From: an uncultured Chloroflexus sp.
GTDB lineage: Bacteria; Chloroflexota; Chloroflexia; Chloroflexales; Chloroflexaceae
Direction: 5' to 3'
DNA: 53,057 nt
Assembly: GCF_937129525.1 (NCBI RefSeq)
Contig: NZ_CAKZNK010000119.1
Span: forward strand, 1 to 53,057
The translations under genes and the position numbers were made by a program. Below, piece by piece: positions 7,668 to 16,744 of the stretch; the first letter of the stretch is position 1; every line of letters starts with the position of its first letter. The notes beneath the pieces are model-generated. The model did not search any database. It had not been told where the DNA came from and saw nothing but the letters and a program-made list of their open reading frames with translations.

Positions 7668-10049
7668 ATGCGACTCTCCCGCCAGTTATGGTGGATCGGT
7701 GTGCTGGTCGCGATCGTGGGTTTGGTGGCACCGACAGCAGCGGCGCCCGTTCGGAATAATATCGTCAATGTGGATCAGTTTGGTGATGAAGCGGATTTGC
7801 CTCCCAATCTCCTCAGTGACGAAGAGATTGAGCGGATCGACCGATTGCAAAATGGCGCTTCTTCACCGCTTGCAATCAGCGAAATGAGCCCGGACGATGC
7901 AGCGGTATTCATCAGCTCCAGGGAAGGTTTCGCTTTCCTCTCTATCGAAACCGGTGATACCGTGCCGGTCGATGCGTCCGTGTTCGATGTCGTTGTCCCT
8001 CTTCCCTTCCTCGGAGTGGGGAGCTTTAGCTGGCAAGATGACCGCACCCTTGGCGTGCTGGCGATCAACTTTTTCGCCACCGGCCTGCAAGATGCGCTGG
8101 TTGCGCTGTTGATTGACCGTTTTACTGGCGAGATAAGCGGGTTTCCGGTTGGCATTCCTGACGAAAATATCGGCATCGTCTCGATCTCGCCCAGTCTGAC
8201 CACCTGGCTGATTGTGCGTGAGCCGCCGGAAGCTGAGGATGAAGTGGCAGTGGGCAGCGTGACGCCATTCACCAAACGTTATACCTTTGGGTTGCCGGCG
8301 CCGATCGCGGCTCGCGCCAATCGGATCGAGCTGCCGGCGCGGGTTCAAGCGCGGGTTGATCGCTTCCGGCAAAGCCATGCCGATCTGCTGGCCCGCTTCC
8401 TCTTTCAAGAGCAGACCGATGGCGCTACAGTTGAGGCAACACGCGCGCCGTATGACCTCTTTCTCTACGATGTAACTACAGGTGCAGAGCGTTATATCAC
8501 CAGTATTCCTTACGCTTCTGCCTTGCTCAACGATACCTGGACTGCCGATTCGTCCCAACTGGCAATCTCATTCTATGGCGTGCCCGATGCTGAGGGGCGC
8601 GCCGCCTATTTCGGGGCGCTCTTCTCAGAAGAGATCTATCGCGATGCCAGTGGCAATTTGCCACCGCGCCAGAATCCGTTCATCCAGAATAACAATACCT
8701 ACGTGATCGATGTTGCCAGCGGGCAAACCCAGGTTATTCGCCCCGATACCGCCGCTGGCGCGCCAATTCTCGAAGCGCACGATTGGGCGCCTGGTGGACA
8801 GTCGCTCCTGATCAAAGCTCACCATCCGGCCTATCTCAAAGGCCGGGCGCATCCCGTCTACAATCCGCGCTTTGCCAGCCGCACCAGTTTTCGCTTCTAC
8901 GACCGCGATAGTGATGGTCAGTTTCGCCAGACCGGCACTTTCGAGCATCCGATGCTGTCGGGTGGTGATGTTCTCTTCGCGAGCATTGCCGATTTTGTTA
9001 GCCCTGATGAAATGATTCTGCGCGGTTTTACCGGCAATGATCGCCATCCCTACTACTACAATCGCGTGTCGGGTGAATTGCGCAATCTGGCCGACCGCGC
9101 TGGTTCATATTTTAACGTTGTTGCTACCAGTAGCAGCGCGCGCCAGATCGTCTTTACCTATACCTCTTACACCGATCCACCTGACATCTACCGCCTGCGT
9201 TGGGATGGCAGCGCGCTTTATCGGTTGACGTGGCAAAATGAGGAATTGCGTATCGAGGCCAATCTGCGCCAGGATCCGGTAAGATTCACGCTCCGCAACG
9301 GTCAGGTGCGCGTTGGGACGCTGATCCAATCGGCTGATGCTCCCTTCCCGCCCAAAAATGTGCCGCTGATCGTCTGGCAAGAGGGTGGACCAAATGTGCC
9401 GATGCTGAATCAGTGGGCTGCCAATGTCGAAAATCCATATGCGCTCTTGCCCTCGTTCGGCTTTGCGCTCCTGATTACGCCGGTTGCCGGTCGTCATGGC
9501 TATACGCCGGCAGTATATAATTCACTGGTTGATAATGCTAATTTCGGTCAGATCGATATTGACGAGCAGGCCGAGATTGTGCGGCAGGCGATTGCTCGTG
9601 GCTGGACAAGCGCCGGCAAGGTGGGGATTACCGGTTGTTCGTATGGCGGCTATTTCGTGTTGCAAAGCATCGCGCGTTATCCCGATCTCTACGCGGCAGC
9701 CAACCCGCAGTGCGCATTTATCGACGTGATCAGCGAGTGGACGCTCGGCGTGGTTATCCTCCCGCCCTATCTCGAAGGGTTGCCACCCTACAAGGCGTTC
9801 AATGAGTACGTGAATGACTCGCCAAGTTATGCTGCTGACAAGGTCAAGGCGGCAGTGCTTACCTTCCACGGCACCGAAGACTTCCTGCCTATCGTCCAGA
9901 ACGAAAACTTCCATCTGCAACTGGTCAATCGGGGTGTGCCGGCCCGGATGGTACGTTTCATCTTCGAAGGGCATGGGTTAGGGCTGCCGGAAAACCAGCT
10001 CTACGCAGCGCAAGAGCAGATTAGCTGGTTCCGTACCTATTTGAAGTAG
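7668..10049 (+). CDS. secreted S9-family prolyl-oligopeptidase-like serine peptidase
   Basis: A 793-residue protein with a signal peptide (MRLSRQLWWIGVLVAIVG, Ala-rich cleavage site). The middle is beta-propeller-like. The C-terminal alpha/beta hydrolase domain holds the triad: Ser658 in GCSYGGY, Asp738 in HGTEDF and His769 in EGHGLG. S9C-type enzymes cleave peptides, often dipeptidyl or acyl-aminoacyl substrates; the substrate here is unknown. Export suggests use of extracellular peptides. A strong Shine-Dalgarno AAGGAGG at 7655-7661 fixes the start. It is divergent from the LCP gene and followed by a hairpin terminator candidate. Confidence 0.87.
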   Translation: MRLSRQLWWIGVLVAIVGLVAPTAAAPVRNNIVNVDQFGDEADLPPNLLSDEEIERIDRLQNGASSPLAISEMSPDDAAVFISSREGFAFLSIETGDTVPVDASVFDVVVPLPFLGVGSFSWQDDRTLGVLAINFFATGLQDALVALLIDRFTGEISGFPVGIPDENIGIVSISPSLTTWLIVREPPEAEDEVAVGSVTPFTKRYTFGLPAPIAARANRIELPARVQARVDRFRQSHADLLARFLFQEQTDGATVEATRAPYDLFLYDVTTGAERYITSIPYASALLNDTWTADSSQLAISFYGVPDAEGRAAYFGALFSEEIYRDASGNLPPRQNPFIQNNNTYVIDVASGQTQVIRPDTAAGAPILEAHDWAPGGQSLLIKAHHPAYLKGRAHPVYNPRFASRTSFRFYDRDSDGQFRQTGTFEHPMLSGGDVLFASIADFVSPDEMILRGFTGNDRHPYYYNRVSGELRNLADRAGSYFNVVATSSSARQIVFTYTSYTDPPDIYRLRWDGSALYRLTWQNEELRIEANLRQDPVRFTLRNGQVRVGTLIQSADAPFPPKNVPLIVWQEGGPNVPMLNQWAANVENPYALLPSFGFALLITPVAGRHGYTPAVYNSLVDNANFGQIDIDEQAEIVRQAIARGWTSAGKVGITGCSYGGYFVLQSIARYPDLYAAANPQCAFIDVISEWTLGVVILPPYLEGLPPYKAFNEYVNDSPSYAADKVKAAVLTFHGTEDFLPIVQNENFHLQLVNRGVPARMVRFIFEGHGLGLPENQLYAAQEQISWFRTYLK

Positions 10050-10118
10050 GCGCAGTATTGGAGGCCGGCAAATTGACACCCCGGCAATCCATGCCGCTCC
10101 GACTTCCATCATCGTTTC

Positions 10119-10149
10119 GGCAAGGGCAGTGCAGTTCATTGCCCTTGCC
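10119..10149 (+). terminator. hairpin downstream of the S9 peptidase
   Basis: Perfect 10-bp arms GGCAAGGGCA (10119-10128) and TGCCCTTGCC (10140-10149) with an 11-nt loop, 70 bp after the stop. It lacks a T tract, so it may be a weak terminator or 3'-end stabiliser. Confidence 0.5.
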
Positions 10150-10276
10150 TGCCTATACAACGCCGACAAATCGAGCGCGCAGTCAATGCTGGCAGGAATG
10201 GAGCTGTGGGATCGTTATCCCTGCCGCGACTATCTCCTGATTTGATGGGCATTGTCGTCGCGTACCGCGCCGATTG

Positions 10277-10285
10277 TGGTACACT
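10277..10285 (+). promoter_or_regulatory. possible extended -10 promoter for apaG
   Basis: TGGTACACT matches TGnTAnAnT about 40-50 bp upstream of the apaG start. No good -35 is visible. The rest of the 10050-10334 gap shows only the hairpin at 10119-10149. Confidence 0.3.
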
Positions 10286-10334
10286 TTCATAGCGTAATCG
10301 CGCGCTGCGGTCATTTATGCACCGGGATCATCCT

Positions 10335-10742
10335 ATGCGACGCCCCTTCTATTACCGTCTCAGTGAGGGAATGCGAATCAGTGTGCGCCCGCAGTATCTG
10401 CCGGGCCACTCATTTCCACCGCTGCAACGCTTTGTGTTCGCGTATGAGGTTCGGATCGAGAATATCGGGCGCCGTACCGCTCAGTTGATGAGCCGACGCT
10501 GGACGATTTACGACTCAATCGGCGAGGAACTCGAGGTAGTCGGGGACGGAGTGGTGGGATTGCAGCCGATCTTACACCACGGTGACGTGCATGAGTATCA
10601 GAGCTTTTGTGTGCTCAAATCATCCCGGGGCTGGATGGAGGGCGAATACTACTTCCGGACGCTGGAAAATACCTTCTTCACTGCGATTATTCCGCGCTTT
10701 GATCTGGTCGCCGATCCCGAATGGATCAGCGACGAGGAGTGA
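10335..10742 (+). CDS. apaG: ApaG-domain (DUF525) protein
   Basis: About 135 residues, the usual ApaG size. RISVRPQYLPGHS, FAYEVRIENIG, SRRWTIYDSIGEELEVVGDGVVG and GWMEGEYYF are the conserved beta-strands of the ApaG Ig-like fold. The molecular role is not well defined; in some bacteria it is linked to Co/Mg resistance and diadenosine tetraphosphate. An in-frame ATG at 10317 would add six residues. The 10335 start is chosen because a weak GGA lies seven bases upstream. The gene converges almost end to end with the small minus-strand gene at 10743-11042. Confidence 0.83.
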   Translation: MRRPFYYRLSEGMRISVRPQYLPGHSFPPLQRFVFAYEVRIENIGRRTAQLMSRRWTIYDSIGEELEVVGDGVVGLQPILHHGDVHEYQSFCVLKSSRGWMEGEYYFRTLENTFFTAIIPRFDLVADPEWISDEE

Positions 10743-11042
10743 TCACTGTTGCCGTAGTCGTTGCCGTTCACGCCGATAGGTACGCGCGAAGATAACGGCC
10801 AATAATGGCAACAACCACGGCCAGTCATGCCGTTCTTCGCGCAGCAATCGCCACGTTGCCCGGAGCTGGATTAGAAACGGGAAACGTGCCAGTTGCACTT
10901 CGATCACGGCTTGAAGCTGGCGCTGCCAGTCCGGTCGGTTGTCGGGTATCATAGGTGGTTGTTTGGCTCTTAGACCCGGTAACGGGATGCGCAGCGCATC
11001 GAGCAAACTGGCGCCGGTTGAGGTTGGTTTTGATCGCGACAT
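10743..11042 (-). CDS. small hypothetical protein with C-terminal hydrophobic segment
   Basis: A 99-residue protein beginning MSRSKPTSTG. Upstream AGGAG with 7-nt spacing supports this ATG over the longer open frame starting at 11234, which runs antisense through the ferredoxin region. The N-terminal half is polar and Pro-rich, the middle is amphipathic (WQRQLQAVIEVQLARF), and a short hydrophobic stretch (WPWLLPLLAVIFA) sits near an Arg-rich tail. That suggests peripheral or single-pass membrane association. No family is recognised. It lies downstream of the ferredoxin on the same strand, separated by a hairpin. Confidence 0.6.
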   Translation of the reverse strand: MSRSKPTSTGASLLDALRIPLPGLRAKQPPMIPDNRPDWQRQLQAVIEVQLARFPFLIQLRATWRLLREERHDWPWLLPLLAVIFARTYRRERQRLRQQ

Positions 11043-11087
11043 GCAGTGCTCCTGGCTGCTGCGGGTTTTTCGGTTGCGATAAGAATG

Positions 11088-11113
11088 GCGGGCAAGATGA
11101 ATCTCTTGCCCGC
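11088..11113 (-). terminator. hairpin after the ferredoxin gene
   Basis: Perfect 10-bp arms GCGGGCAAGA (11088-11097) and TCTTGCCCGC (11104-11113) with a 6-nt loop, 11 bp beyond the ferredoxin stop on the minus strand. The following T content is low. It probably ends or processes the short ferredoxin transcript. Confidence 0.6.
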
Positions 11114-11124
11114 GCATTGTTTGA

Positions 11125-11361
11125 TTACGCTCCAAAGAACTTGCGATTCTTCTCGATGTAGCTGCGCCACTGCTCCGGCACCGAGTCGTCGGCGAAGATT
11201 GCCTCGACCGGACACTCCGGCTCGCACGCGCCACAGTCGATGCACTCGTCTGGGTTGATGTAGTATTGATCCTCGCCCTCGTAGATGCAATCGACCGGGC
11301 AAACCGCTACGCATGAGGCGTCTTTGGTTCCAATACACGGCTCAGCAATAATGTACGGCAC
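11125..11361 (-). CDS. fdxA: seven-iron-type ferredoxin
   Basis: A 78-residue electron carrier from a GTG start (VPYIIAEPC), fixed by AAGGAG six bases upstream. The longer open frame upstream is not used. Cysteines fit C9-x7-C17-x3-C21P and C40-x2-C43-x2-C46-x3-C50P. By analogy with Azotobacter FdI, C9/C17/C50 bind a [3Fe-4S] cluster and C21/C40/C43/C46 bind a [4Fe-4S] cluster. The position of the extra first-cluster cysteine is Thr12, consistent with the 3Fe form. It is likely cytoplasmic; the redox partner is not evident from context. Confidence 0.92.
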   Translation of the reverse strand: MPYIIAEPCIGTKDASCVAVCPVDCIYEGEDQYYINPDECIDCGACEPECPVEAIFADDSVPEQWRSYIEKNRKFFGA

Positions 11362-11446
11362 AAACGTCTCCTTCCTGACCTTTGACAGAGAGGAACCTTT
11401 ACCATGGTTGTTTGTATTCAGATTACTATAACCAGCCCGATGGCGT

Positions 11447-13195
11447 CTACCACTTTTGTACCACTTCACCGCAAAGTTGTGGCCGCGCTCGTACTGTGCG
11501 CTCAGGGTGATAGCTGACCAGTCCAACCGGCCCACCGGGTATCTTGCGCACGGCGCGGCGGCGACAGATGTCTACTTCGACTGCTGCATCATGACGGGCC
11601 TGACTGTAATAGGCAGCCAGCGCCGCTGCTTCTGCGATCGTGCGTTCAGGCGGATTATCGGCTCGAATAATGACATGTGCGCCGTGAATGTTGCGCGCAT
11701 GCAGCCAGAGATCGGTGGGTCGGGCCAGGCGAAACGTGACCTCTTCATTTTGGCGCGCAGTGCGACCAACGTATATTGGCAGGCCCTCGCTTGAGCGTAT
11801 CTGCAATGGGCGGGCGCGTTGCAGGCGTCGCCGACCGGTTGATGGGCGCAGGTAGCCCGCCTCTTCCGCTTCGGCGGCAATCAGATCGATCTGAGTGGTA
11901 TCATCAGCGACAGCCAGTAGTGCCAGGAGTTGATCAATCCCGGCCAGCCGGGTCTCCGTTTCGGCCAATCGTTCCGGCAGGATGGAACGGGCACTTTTGG
12001 CTTTTTCATACGCCTTAAAGCGCTCTTGGGCTTGCTCGATTGGCGAGCGGCCCGGATCGAGCGCGATCCGTTCACCTTCCACGATCAGTTCGGTAGCGCC
12101 GCGTGGAATCTGGTGCAGGAAAGCAAAGATCATCTCCCCTTCCCAGCGCAAGCGGTCGAGTTCGTTGACCCGCGCCAGCTCGGCGGCAATCTGCTCGCGT
12201 TGGCGCGCGAGATGTTCGCGACTGTTTTGCAATTGCGCTGCCAGATCGGCCCGTCGCTGATCGCGTCCTGATGGTGGCTGACGAGTGGCGTAAAAGGCAT
12301 CTAACGCTGCGCTCATGCTCGTGACAGGCGCTGCGCCAGGCAGGTGAAGCGGTCGGTAGGGAGCATAGGCGATAGGGCCGTTCTCGTCGCTTGCCAGATG
12401 TGGCGCAGGCGGTTCGGCCACAATCTCGCGCAAACGGGCGGCAATCGTGTAGGCCGGCAAGCCCTGGCCGCTCTTTGGCACGGCGCCACAGGCGCGCATC
12501 AATACCTCGCGCGCGGTCTGTGGCGAGATGCCCCGATAAGCTGCGACCAGCGCCTTGACCGGATCGCCATGCCCTAGCGCCGCTTCAATGTCGGCGGCTG
12601 TGGCGCGTAGCGGGTCGCGTTTGGGTGGCGCCGGCGGCAGCTCATAGGCGCGTCGCGGTAGAATGACGCGGCTGCTCATCCGCGGCGTCACCCGCTTGAT
12701 CGCGTCAAGAATGAGATTGTTGTCGTCAACCAGGATGATATTGCTGCGCCGATCCTGTGGCTCGATAATCAGGTCGCAGTGCAACCATTCCTCGACCTGA
12801 TCCGTCTCATCATCATCCAGATCGTCGATTGTTATTTCGTCGGTGTTGACTGACCGTTTGCGCGACTCCGCTGCTTTCGTTATACTGAACAAAACGACCC
12901 GCTCGTAGGGTGGTTGTTCAATATTCACGATACGACCGCCCAATACATACTTACGCAACAAGAGTAAAAAGGGCGGTTCGCCATCAACACCGCGCGTCAG
13001 GCGCTGATTAACCAGATGAATCCGCGCTGCCTGAGGGTCGGCTGAAGCAAACAGATAGTGGCGCTGGCTATGGGCGTAAACCTCTAACCCAATGGCGAGT
13101 GGGCCAACCAGGACGACACGTTGGATCCGACCTGAGAGCACCGTTGCGCGCAATTCTTCCACAACGGCAGTAAGCGTCAGAGCGTCAAAGTACAT
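11447..13195 (-). CDS. rqcH: RqcH/NFACT family ribosome-associated quality-control protein
   Basis: A 582-residue NFACT protein. It has an N-terminal NFACT-N/FbpA domain ([15 protein letters not shown]), a central helical coiled-coil region with many Arg, Glu and Ala residues, and a C-terminal NFACT-R (DUF814) domain with [17 protein letters not shown]. Bacterial RqcH binds stalled 50S-nascent-chain complexes and recruits tRNA-Ala to add alanine tails. The Asp-Arg pair important for tRNA binding in characterised RqcH corresponds here to Glu98-Arg99 (PPYERVV), a conservative change. Older annotations call this a fibronectin-binding protein. It is divergent from gmk. Confidence 0.9.
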   Translation of the reverse strand: MYFDALTLTAVVEELRATVLSGRIQRVVLVGPLAIGLEVYAHSQRHYLFASADPQAARIHLVNQRLTRGVDGEPPFLLLLRKYVLGGRIVNIEQPPYERVVLFSITKAAESRKRSVNTDEITIDDLDDDETDQVEEWLHCDLIIEPQDRRSNIILVDDNNLILDAIKRVTPRMSSRVILPRRAYELPPAPPKRDPLRATAADIEAALGHGDPVKALVAAYRGISPQTAREVLMRACGAVPKSGQGLPAYTIAARLREIVAEPPAPHLASDENGPIAYAPYRPLHLPGAAPVTSMSAALDAFYATRQPPSGRDQRRADLAAQLQNSREHLARQREQIAAELARVNELDRLRWEGEMIFAFLHQIPRGATELIVEGERIALDPGRSPIEQAQERFKAYEKAKSARSILPERLAETETRLAGIDQLLALLAVADDTTQIDLIAAEAEEAGYLRPSTGRRRLQRARPLQIRSSEGLPIYVGRTARQNEEVTFRLARPTDLWLHARNIHGAHVIIRADNPPERTIAEAAALAAYYSQARHDAAVEVDICRRRAVRKIPGGPVGLVSYHPERTVRARPQLCGEVVQKW

Positions 13196-13243
13196 CTTTG
13201 AACCGCAAGCTGTAAAAAAATACTGCTAGCAGCATACCACAAG

Positions 13244-13885
13244 ATGGGCGCAGGCATGGAACAGCTTCTCAATCCGATATTGCAAGGGCGACCGCCACAA
13301 CCACTACTTGTCGTCATCTCAGGGCCATCCGGAGTCGGTAAAGACTCGGTGTTGATGCGGATGCGCGAATTGGGTTTTCCCTTTCACTTCGTCGTGACAG
13401 CTAATAGCCGACCGCGGCGACCGGGTGAGATCGACGGAGTGGATTACCATTTTGTGACCACCGAGCGCTTTCGCGAAATGATCGACAATGATGAGCTGAT
13501 CGAGTGGGCCGAGGTGTACGGTCAGTATAAAGGTATTCCCAAATTTGAGATTCGGCAGGCCATGGCGAGCGGGCGTGATGTGATTTTGCGGATTAATGTG
13601 GATGGCGCAGCCACGATCAAACGTCTCGCTCCCGAAGCAGTGTTTATCTTTCTCGCCCCGGCATCGCTAGATGAATTGCGCCATCGCCTGTTGTTGCGCC
13701 GCACCGAGTCGCCAGACGAGGTTGAGCGTCGTCTGGCGATGGTAGCTGATGAGTTGGCGCAATTGCCTAATTTCGATTATGTGGTTATCAATCATGCCGA
13801 TCGCCTCGATGAGGCGGTTGGTCAGATTCGAGCGATTATCAGCGCCGAGAAAGCGCGCGTCTATCCGCGCCGGGTGATATTGTAA
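13244..13885 (+). CDS. gmk: guanylate kinase
   Basis: Phosphorylates GMP to GDP with ATP in the cytoplasm. The P-loop GPSGVGKD spans residues 27-34. GMP-site signatures SRPRRPGEIDGVDYHFV and EWAEVYGQYKG are present, as is the LID-like RLLLRRTESPDEVERRL. The length of 213 residues is typical. A second ATG at 13256 (MEQLLNP) is an alternative start; neither has a strong Shine-Dalgarno. It heads a plus-strand series gmk, yqeY, HD-protein and glucosaminidase, with gaps of 100, -4 and 6 bp. Confidence 0.94.
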   Translation: MGAGMEQLLNPILQGRPPQPLLVVISGPSGVGKDSVLMRMRELGFPFHFVVTANSRPRRPGEIDGVDYHFVTTERFREMIDNDELIEWAEVYGQYKGIPKFEIRQAMASGRDVILRINVDGAATIKRLAPEAVFIFLAPASLDELRHRLLLRRTESPDEVERRLAMVADELAQLPNFDYVVINHADRLDEAVGQIRAIISAEKARVYPRRVIL

Positions 13886-13985
13886 TGATAGCTGGCATCA
13901 AAGCTGTGGTCGCGTAACAGGCGCGCGTTCAATGAGCCGGCGTTTTGGAGTTCTCAGGCCGGTTATGGTTATGCAGGAGACGATG

Positions 13986-14537
13986 ATGAGTATTCAAGAA
14001 CGATTGACCAGCGATCTGAAAGAAGCGATGCGCGCTGGCGATAAAGTGCGCGTGAATGCGATCCGCGCTGCGCGCGCCGCTCTGCAAGCTGCGCAGCTTG
14101 AAGCAGCCAAGCAACGGTTTGATGCCGCTGTGGCTGCGATTGAGGCTGAACATGCCGGCGATCCGGCTGCAATTGAAGCGGCTAAAGCTGCGATTGCGAT
14201 TGACAGCCATGCGCCGCTCAGCGAATCTGAGCAAGAGGCTGTCATTGCCCGTGAGATTAAGCGGCGTCGCGATGCCGCCGACATCTACCATAAAGCCGGT
14301 CGGGCCGATCTGGCGGCTGCTGAAGAGGCTGAAATCGCCGTGTTGAGCGAGTATTTGCCCAAGATGCTCGGCCCAGAAGAATTGCGCCCGCTGGTGGCGG
14401 CAGTCATTGCTGAGCTGGGTGTCAGCGGCCCGGCGGCAATGGGCAAGGTTATGCCGGTCTTGCTGGAACGCTTCAAGGGCAAGGCGGAAAATCGCCTCCT
14501 GAGCCAGGTTGCGCGCGAGTTGTTGAGCGCGTCATGA
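13986..14537 (+). CDS. yqeY: GatB/YqeY-domain protein with an Ala-rich helical insertion
   Basis: About 183 residues. The YqeY start SIQERLTSDLKEAMRAGDKVRVNAIRAARAAL and end GKVMPVLLERFKGKAENRLLSQVARELL are clear. The family is related to the tail domain of GatB and is thought to bind tRNA or an amidotransferase partner. The usual length is about 150. The extra 30 or so residues (QLEAAKQRFDAAVAAIEAEH onward) form an Ala/Glu-rich predicted helix. The start at 13986 follows AGGAGA with good spacing; ATGs at 13932 and 13983 are less likely. The stop overlaps the next start by 4 bp (ATGA), implying translational coupling. Confidence 0.87.
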   Translation: MSIQERLTSDLKEAMRAGDKVRVNAIRAARAALQAAQLEAAKQRFDAAVAAIEAEHAGDPAAIEAAKAAIAIDSHAPLSESEQEAVIAREIKRRRDAADIYHKAGRADLAAAEEAEIAVLSEYLPKMLGPEELRPLVAAVIAELGVSGPAAMGKVMPVLLERFKGKAENRLLSQVARELLSAS

Positions 14538-16738
14538 TCTTCTCGCGTCCAAAGATTGCTATGAAAGCCCTTTCGCGCCATCGTTTCGCTCGCTGGTTTG
14601 TCAAACCGCGAAAGCTGAACCTTGCCCGGATGCAGTTGCGGTCTCTATTGATGGCGCTGTTGTTGTGGGCTGGGCTCTGGTCGGTGTTGGCTTTTCGTCT
14701 CCCCGGCGCCAGTGGTTTGCAGGTCGGCCAGCCCAGCCCATTGAGCATCGCTGCGCCCGCTGAAGTCATCTATACCAGTGAAGTTCTGACTGCTGAACGG
14801 CGTAAGCAGGCGGCAAACAGTTCCGAGAATCTCGTCTATTTCAACGACCCCAAGATTCCCATCGAGCAGCGTCGTAATCTCTTCAACTTACTCGATATGA
14901 TCGGGCGCGCGCGCAATGATCCACTTCTCGATGACGCTGGCCGATTGGCCGCGTTGCGCGACTTGCCGAGTGCCGATATCCGCTTTTCCACCGAACAAGC
15001 TCGCCTTATTCTCTCCCTTGACGATGAGTCCTGGTCGTCGTTGCGCACTACTATCTTGAGCCTGTACGATCGCTCAGTTGAGCGCTACGATTACGCTATC
15101 GATGAGCGCGCGCTGGAACAATTGCGCGAACGCTGGTTGAGCTTTTGGCTGGCAACCACCTCGCTTGATGCGCCCCAGCGTGAGCTGGCCCATACAATCA
15201 TCGTTGCATTTTTGCGTGTAAACCGCACGCTCGATGTGCAGGCTACTGAGGAGCGTCGGGCTGAAGCGGCGTCGAAGATTGAACCGGTTGAGGTGAAGGT
15301 GCTGGCCGGTGAAATGATTATTCGCGCCGGCGAGATCGTGACCCCGGCTCACATCGAAAAATTGCAGGCTACCGGCGCCATGCCTCGCCCGCTCGGTTGG
15401 TCGGAATTAACCGGTTATGGGCTGTTGGCCGCTTTACTCAGCGCCGGTCTCTTCGGCTACCTTAGTGTCTTTCAACCCGCTCTCTCGCAGCAGACGCGAT
15501 CGCTGATGGTATTGGTAGGTTGCGTCATCATCACGCTGATAATAGCGCGGATTATGTTGCTGGTGATTGATGCCCGTCCAATCTTCTTCCCGCTAGCAGT
15601 GCTGGCGGTGGTGGTGACAACTGTCTTTTCCGGACAGATCGGGTTTGCGGTGAGCCTGCTGGCGGCGCTCGCGCTTGGCGTTATGGAGGGCAATGACCTT
15701 ACGCTGACCGTGACCCTCTTTGCCAGTTGTGTGAGCGCGATTTTGCTGGTGCGTTCCGCTGAACGGTTGCGTTCGTTCGTCATCGCCGGTCTGGGAGTGA
15801 CGGTGACCATTGTCGCACTCGAGACTACCTTCTGGCTGAGCCAGCAAGCCATCTTTACCCTCTCTGGTTTTGGTGGCTGGATGGTTACCACGATCCTTAA
15901 TGCGCTGATCAGCGGTGGCCTGACTGGCATCCTTTCGCTCGGTCTGTTCAATGTTGTGGGGCGGATGGCCGGACAGGTAACGGTGTTGCAGTTGATGGAG
16001 CTGGCACATCCGTCACGCCCGTTGTTGCGGAAGCTGATCCGTGAAGCGCCAGGGACTTACTACCATAGTGTGGCTGTTGGTAATCTGGCTGAAGCGGCGG
16101 CTGAAGCAATCGGCGCCGATGCGCTCTTGTTGCGTGTGGCAGCTTACTACCATGACATCGGCAAGACGATTCGGCCCGCGTTTTTTACCGATAACCAGAT
16201 GGGACGCGAAAATGTCCACGATGATCTCGATCCCTACGTTAGCGCGCAGATCATCATCGACCACGTGCGCGAGGGTGTCAAAATGGCGCGCGCTGCCGGT
16301 CTGCCCGAACAGATCATCGATTTCATCGCTACCCATCACGGAACCGGCCTGGTGCGACACTTTTACCAGCAGGCTCTCCAGCGTTACGATCACGTTGATG
16401 AACGCGATTTTCGCTACCCCGGCCCACGTCCGCAAACCCGTGAACAGGCAATTCTGATGCTGGCCGACTCGGTTGAGGCAACCGTGCGCTCCAAGGCCCA
16501 ACACGGCAAGTTAATCGCGAAACGCAATAACGATATGATGGAACGATCCGTCAATGGCGCTGTCACTCTTGATGAATTGGTGCAGTCGATTCTCGATGCC
16601 CGGGTGCGCGAGGGTGAATTGAGCGACGCGCCGCTGACGATGCGCGAATTGGGGCAGATCAAGCAGGTGTTTGTGAATACCTTGCAGTCTATCTATCATC
16701 CACGGGTTGATTATGCGCCGACAATCATGCGGACGTGA
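14534..16738 (+). CDS. 7TM-HD membrane protein, PgpH-like cyclic-di-AMP phosphodiesterase family
   Basis: A 734-residue membrane protein. A first transmembrane segment (about 35-55) leads into a large extracytoplasmic 7TMR-HDED region to about residue 285. Several transmembrane segments follow (about 290-480), then a cytoplasmic HD domain with His511 in YYHSVAVG, His540-Asp541 in YYHDIGKT and THHGTGL. Homologues such as Listeria PgpH hydrolyse c-di-AMP; activity here is inferred. The ybeY gene often found after pgpH is absent. The next gene is a glucosaminidase-like protein 6 bp downstream. Confidence 0.87.
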   Translation: MIFSRPKIAMKALSRHRFARWFVKPRKLNLARMQLRSLLMALLLWAGLWSVLAFRLPGASGLQVGQPSPLSIAAPAEVIYTSEVLTAERRKQAANSSENLVYFNDPKIPIEQRRNLFNLLDMIGRARNDPLLDDAGRLAALRDLPSADIRFSTEQARLILSLDDESWSSLRTTILSLYDRSVERYDYAIDERALEQLRERWLSFWLATTSLDAPQRELAHTIIVAFLRVNRTLDVQATEERRAEAASKIEPVEVKVLAGEMIIRAGEIVTPAHIEKLQATGAMPRPLGWSELTGYGLLAALLSAGLFGYLSVFQPALSQQTRSLMVLVGCVIITLIIARIMLLVIDARPIFFPLAVLAVVVTTVFSGQIGFAVSLLAALALGVMEGNDLTLTVTLFASCVSAILLVRSAERLRSFVIAGLGVTVTIVALETTFWLSQQAIFTLSGFGGWMVTTILNALISGGLTGILSLGLFNVVGRMAGQVTVLQLMELAHPSRPLLRKLIREAPGTYYHSVAVGNLAEAAAEAIGADALLLRVAAYYHDIGKTIRPAFFTDNQMGRENVHDDLDPYVSAQIIIDHVREGVKMARAAGLPEQIIDFIATHHGTGLVRHFYQQALQRYDHVDERDFRYPGPRPQTREQAILMLADSVEATVRSKAQHGKLIAKRNNDMMERSVNGAVTLDELVQSILDARVREGELSDAPLTMRELGQIKQVFVNTLQSIYHPRVDYAPTIMRT

Positions 16739-16744
16739 AGGAGT

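Noticed and set aside
10743-11234. Long version of the small unknown gene
   Set aside because: The upstream part is antisense-frame readthrough of the ferredoxin coding region. AGGAG marks the ATG at 11042.
11125-11535. N-terminally extended ferredoxin
   Set aside because: The family starts at the MPYII-like end. AAGGAG positions the GTG at 11361, and the extension overlaps the rqcH 3' region.
13198-13226. Promoter for gmk (TTGAAC with TACTGC)
   Set aside because: The -10 has only two consensus bases.
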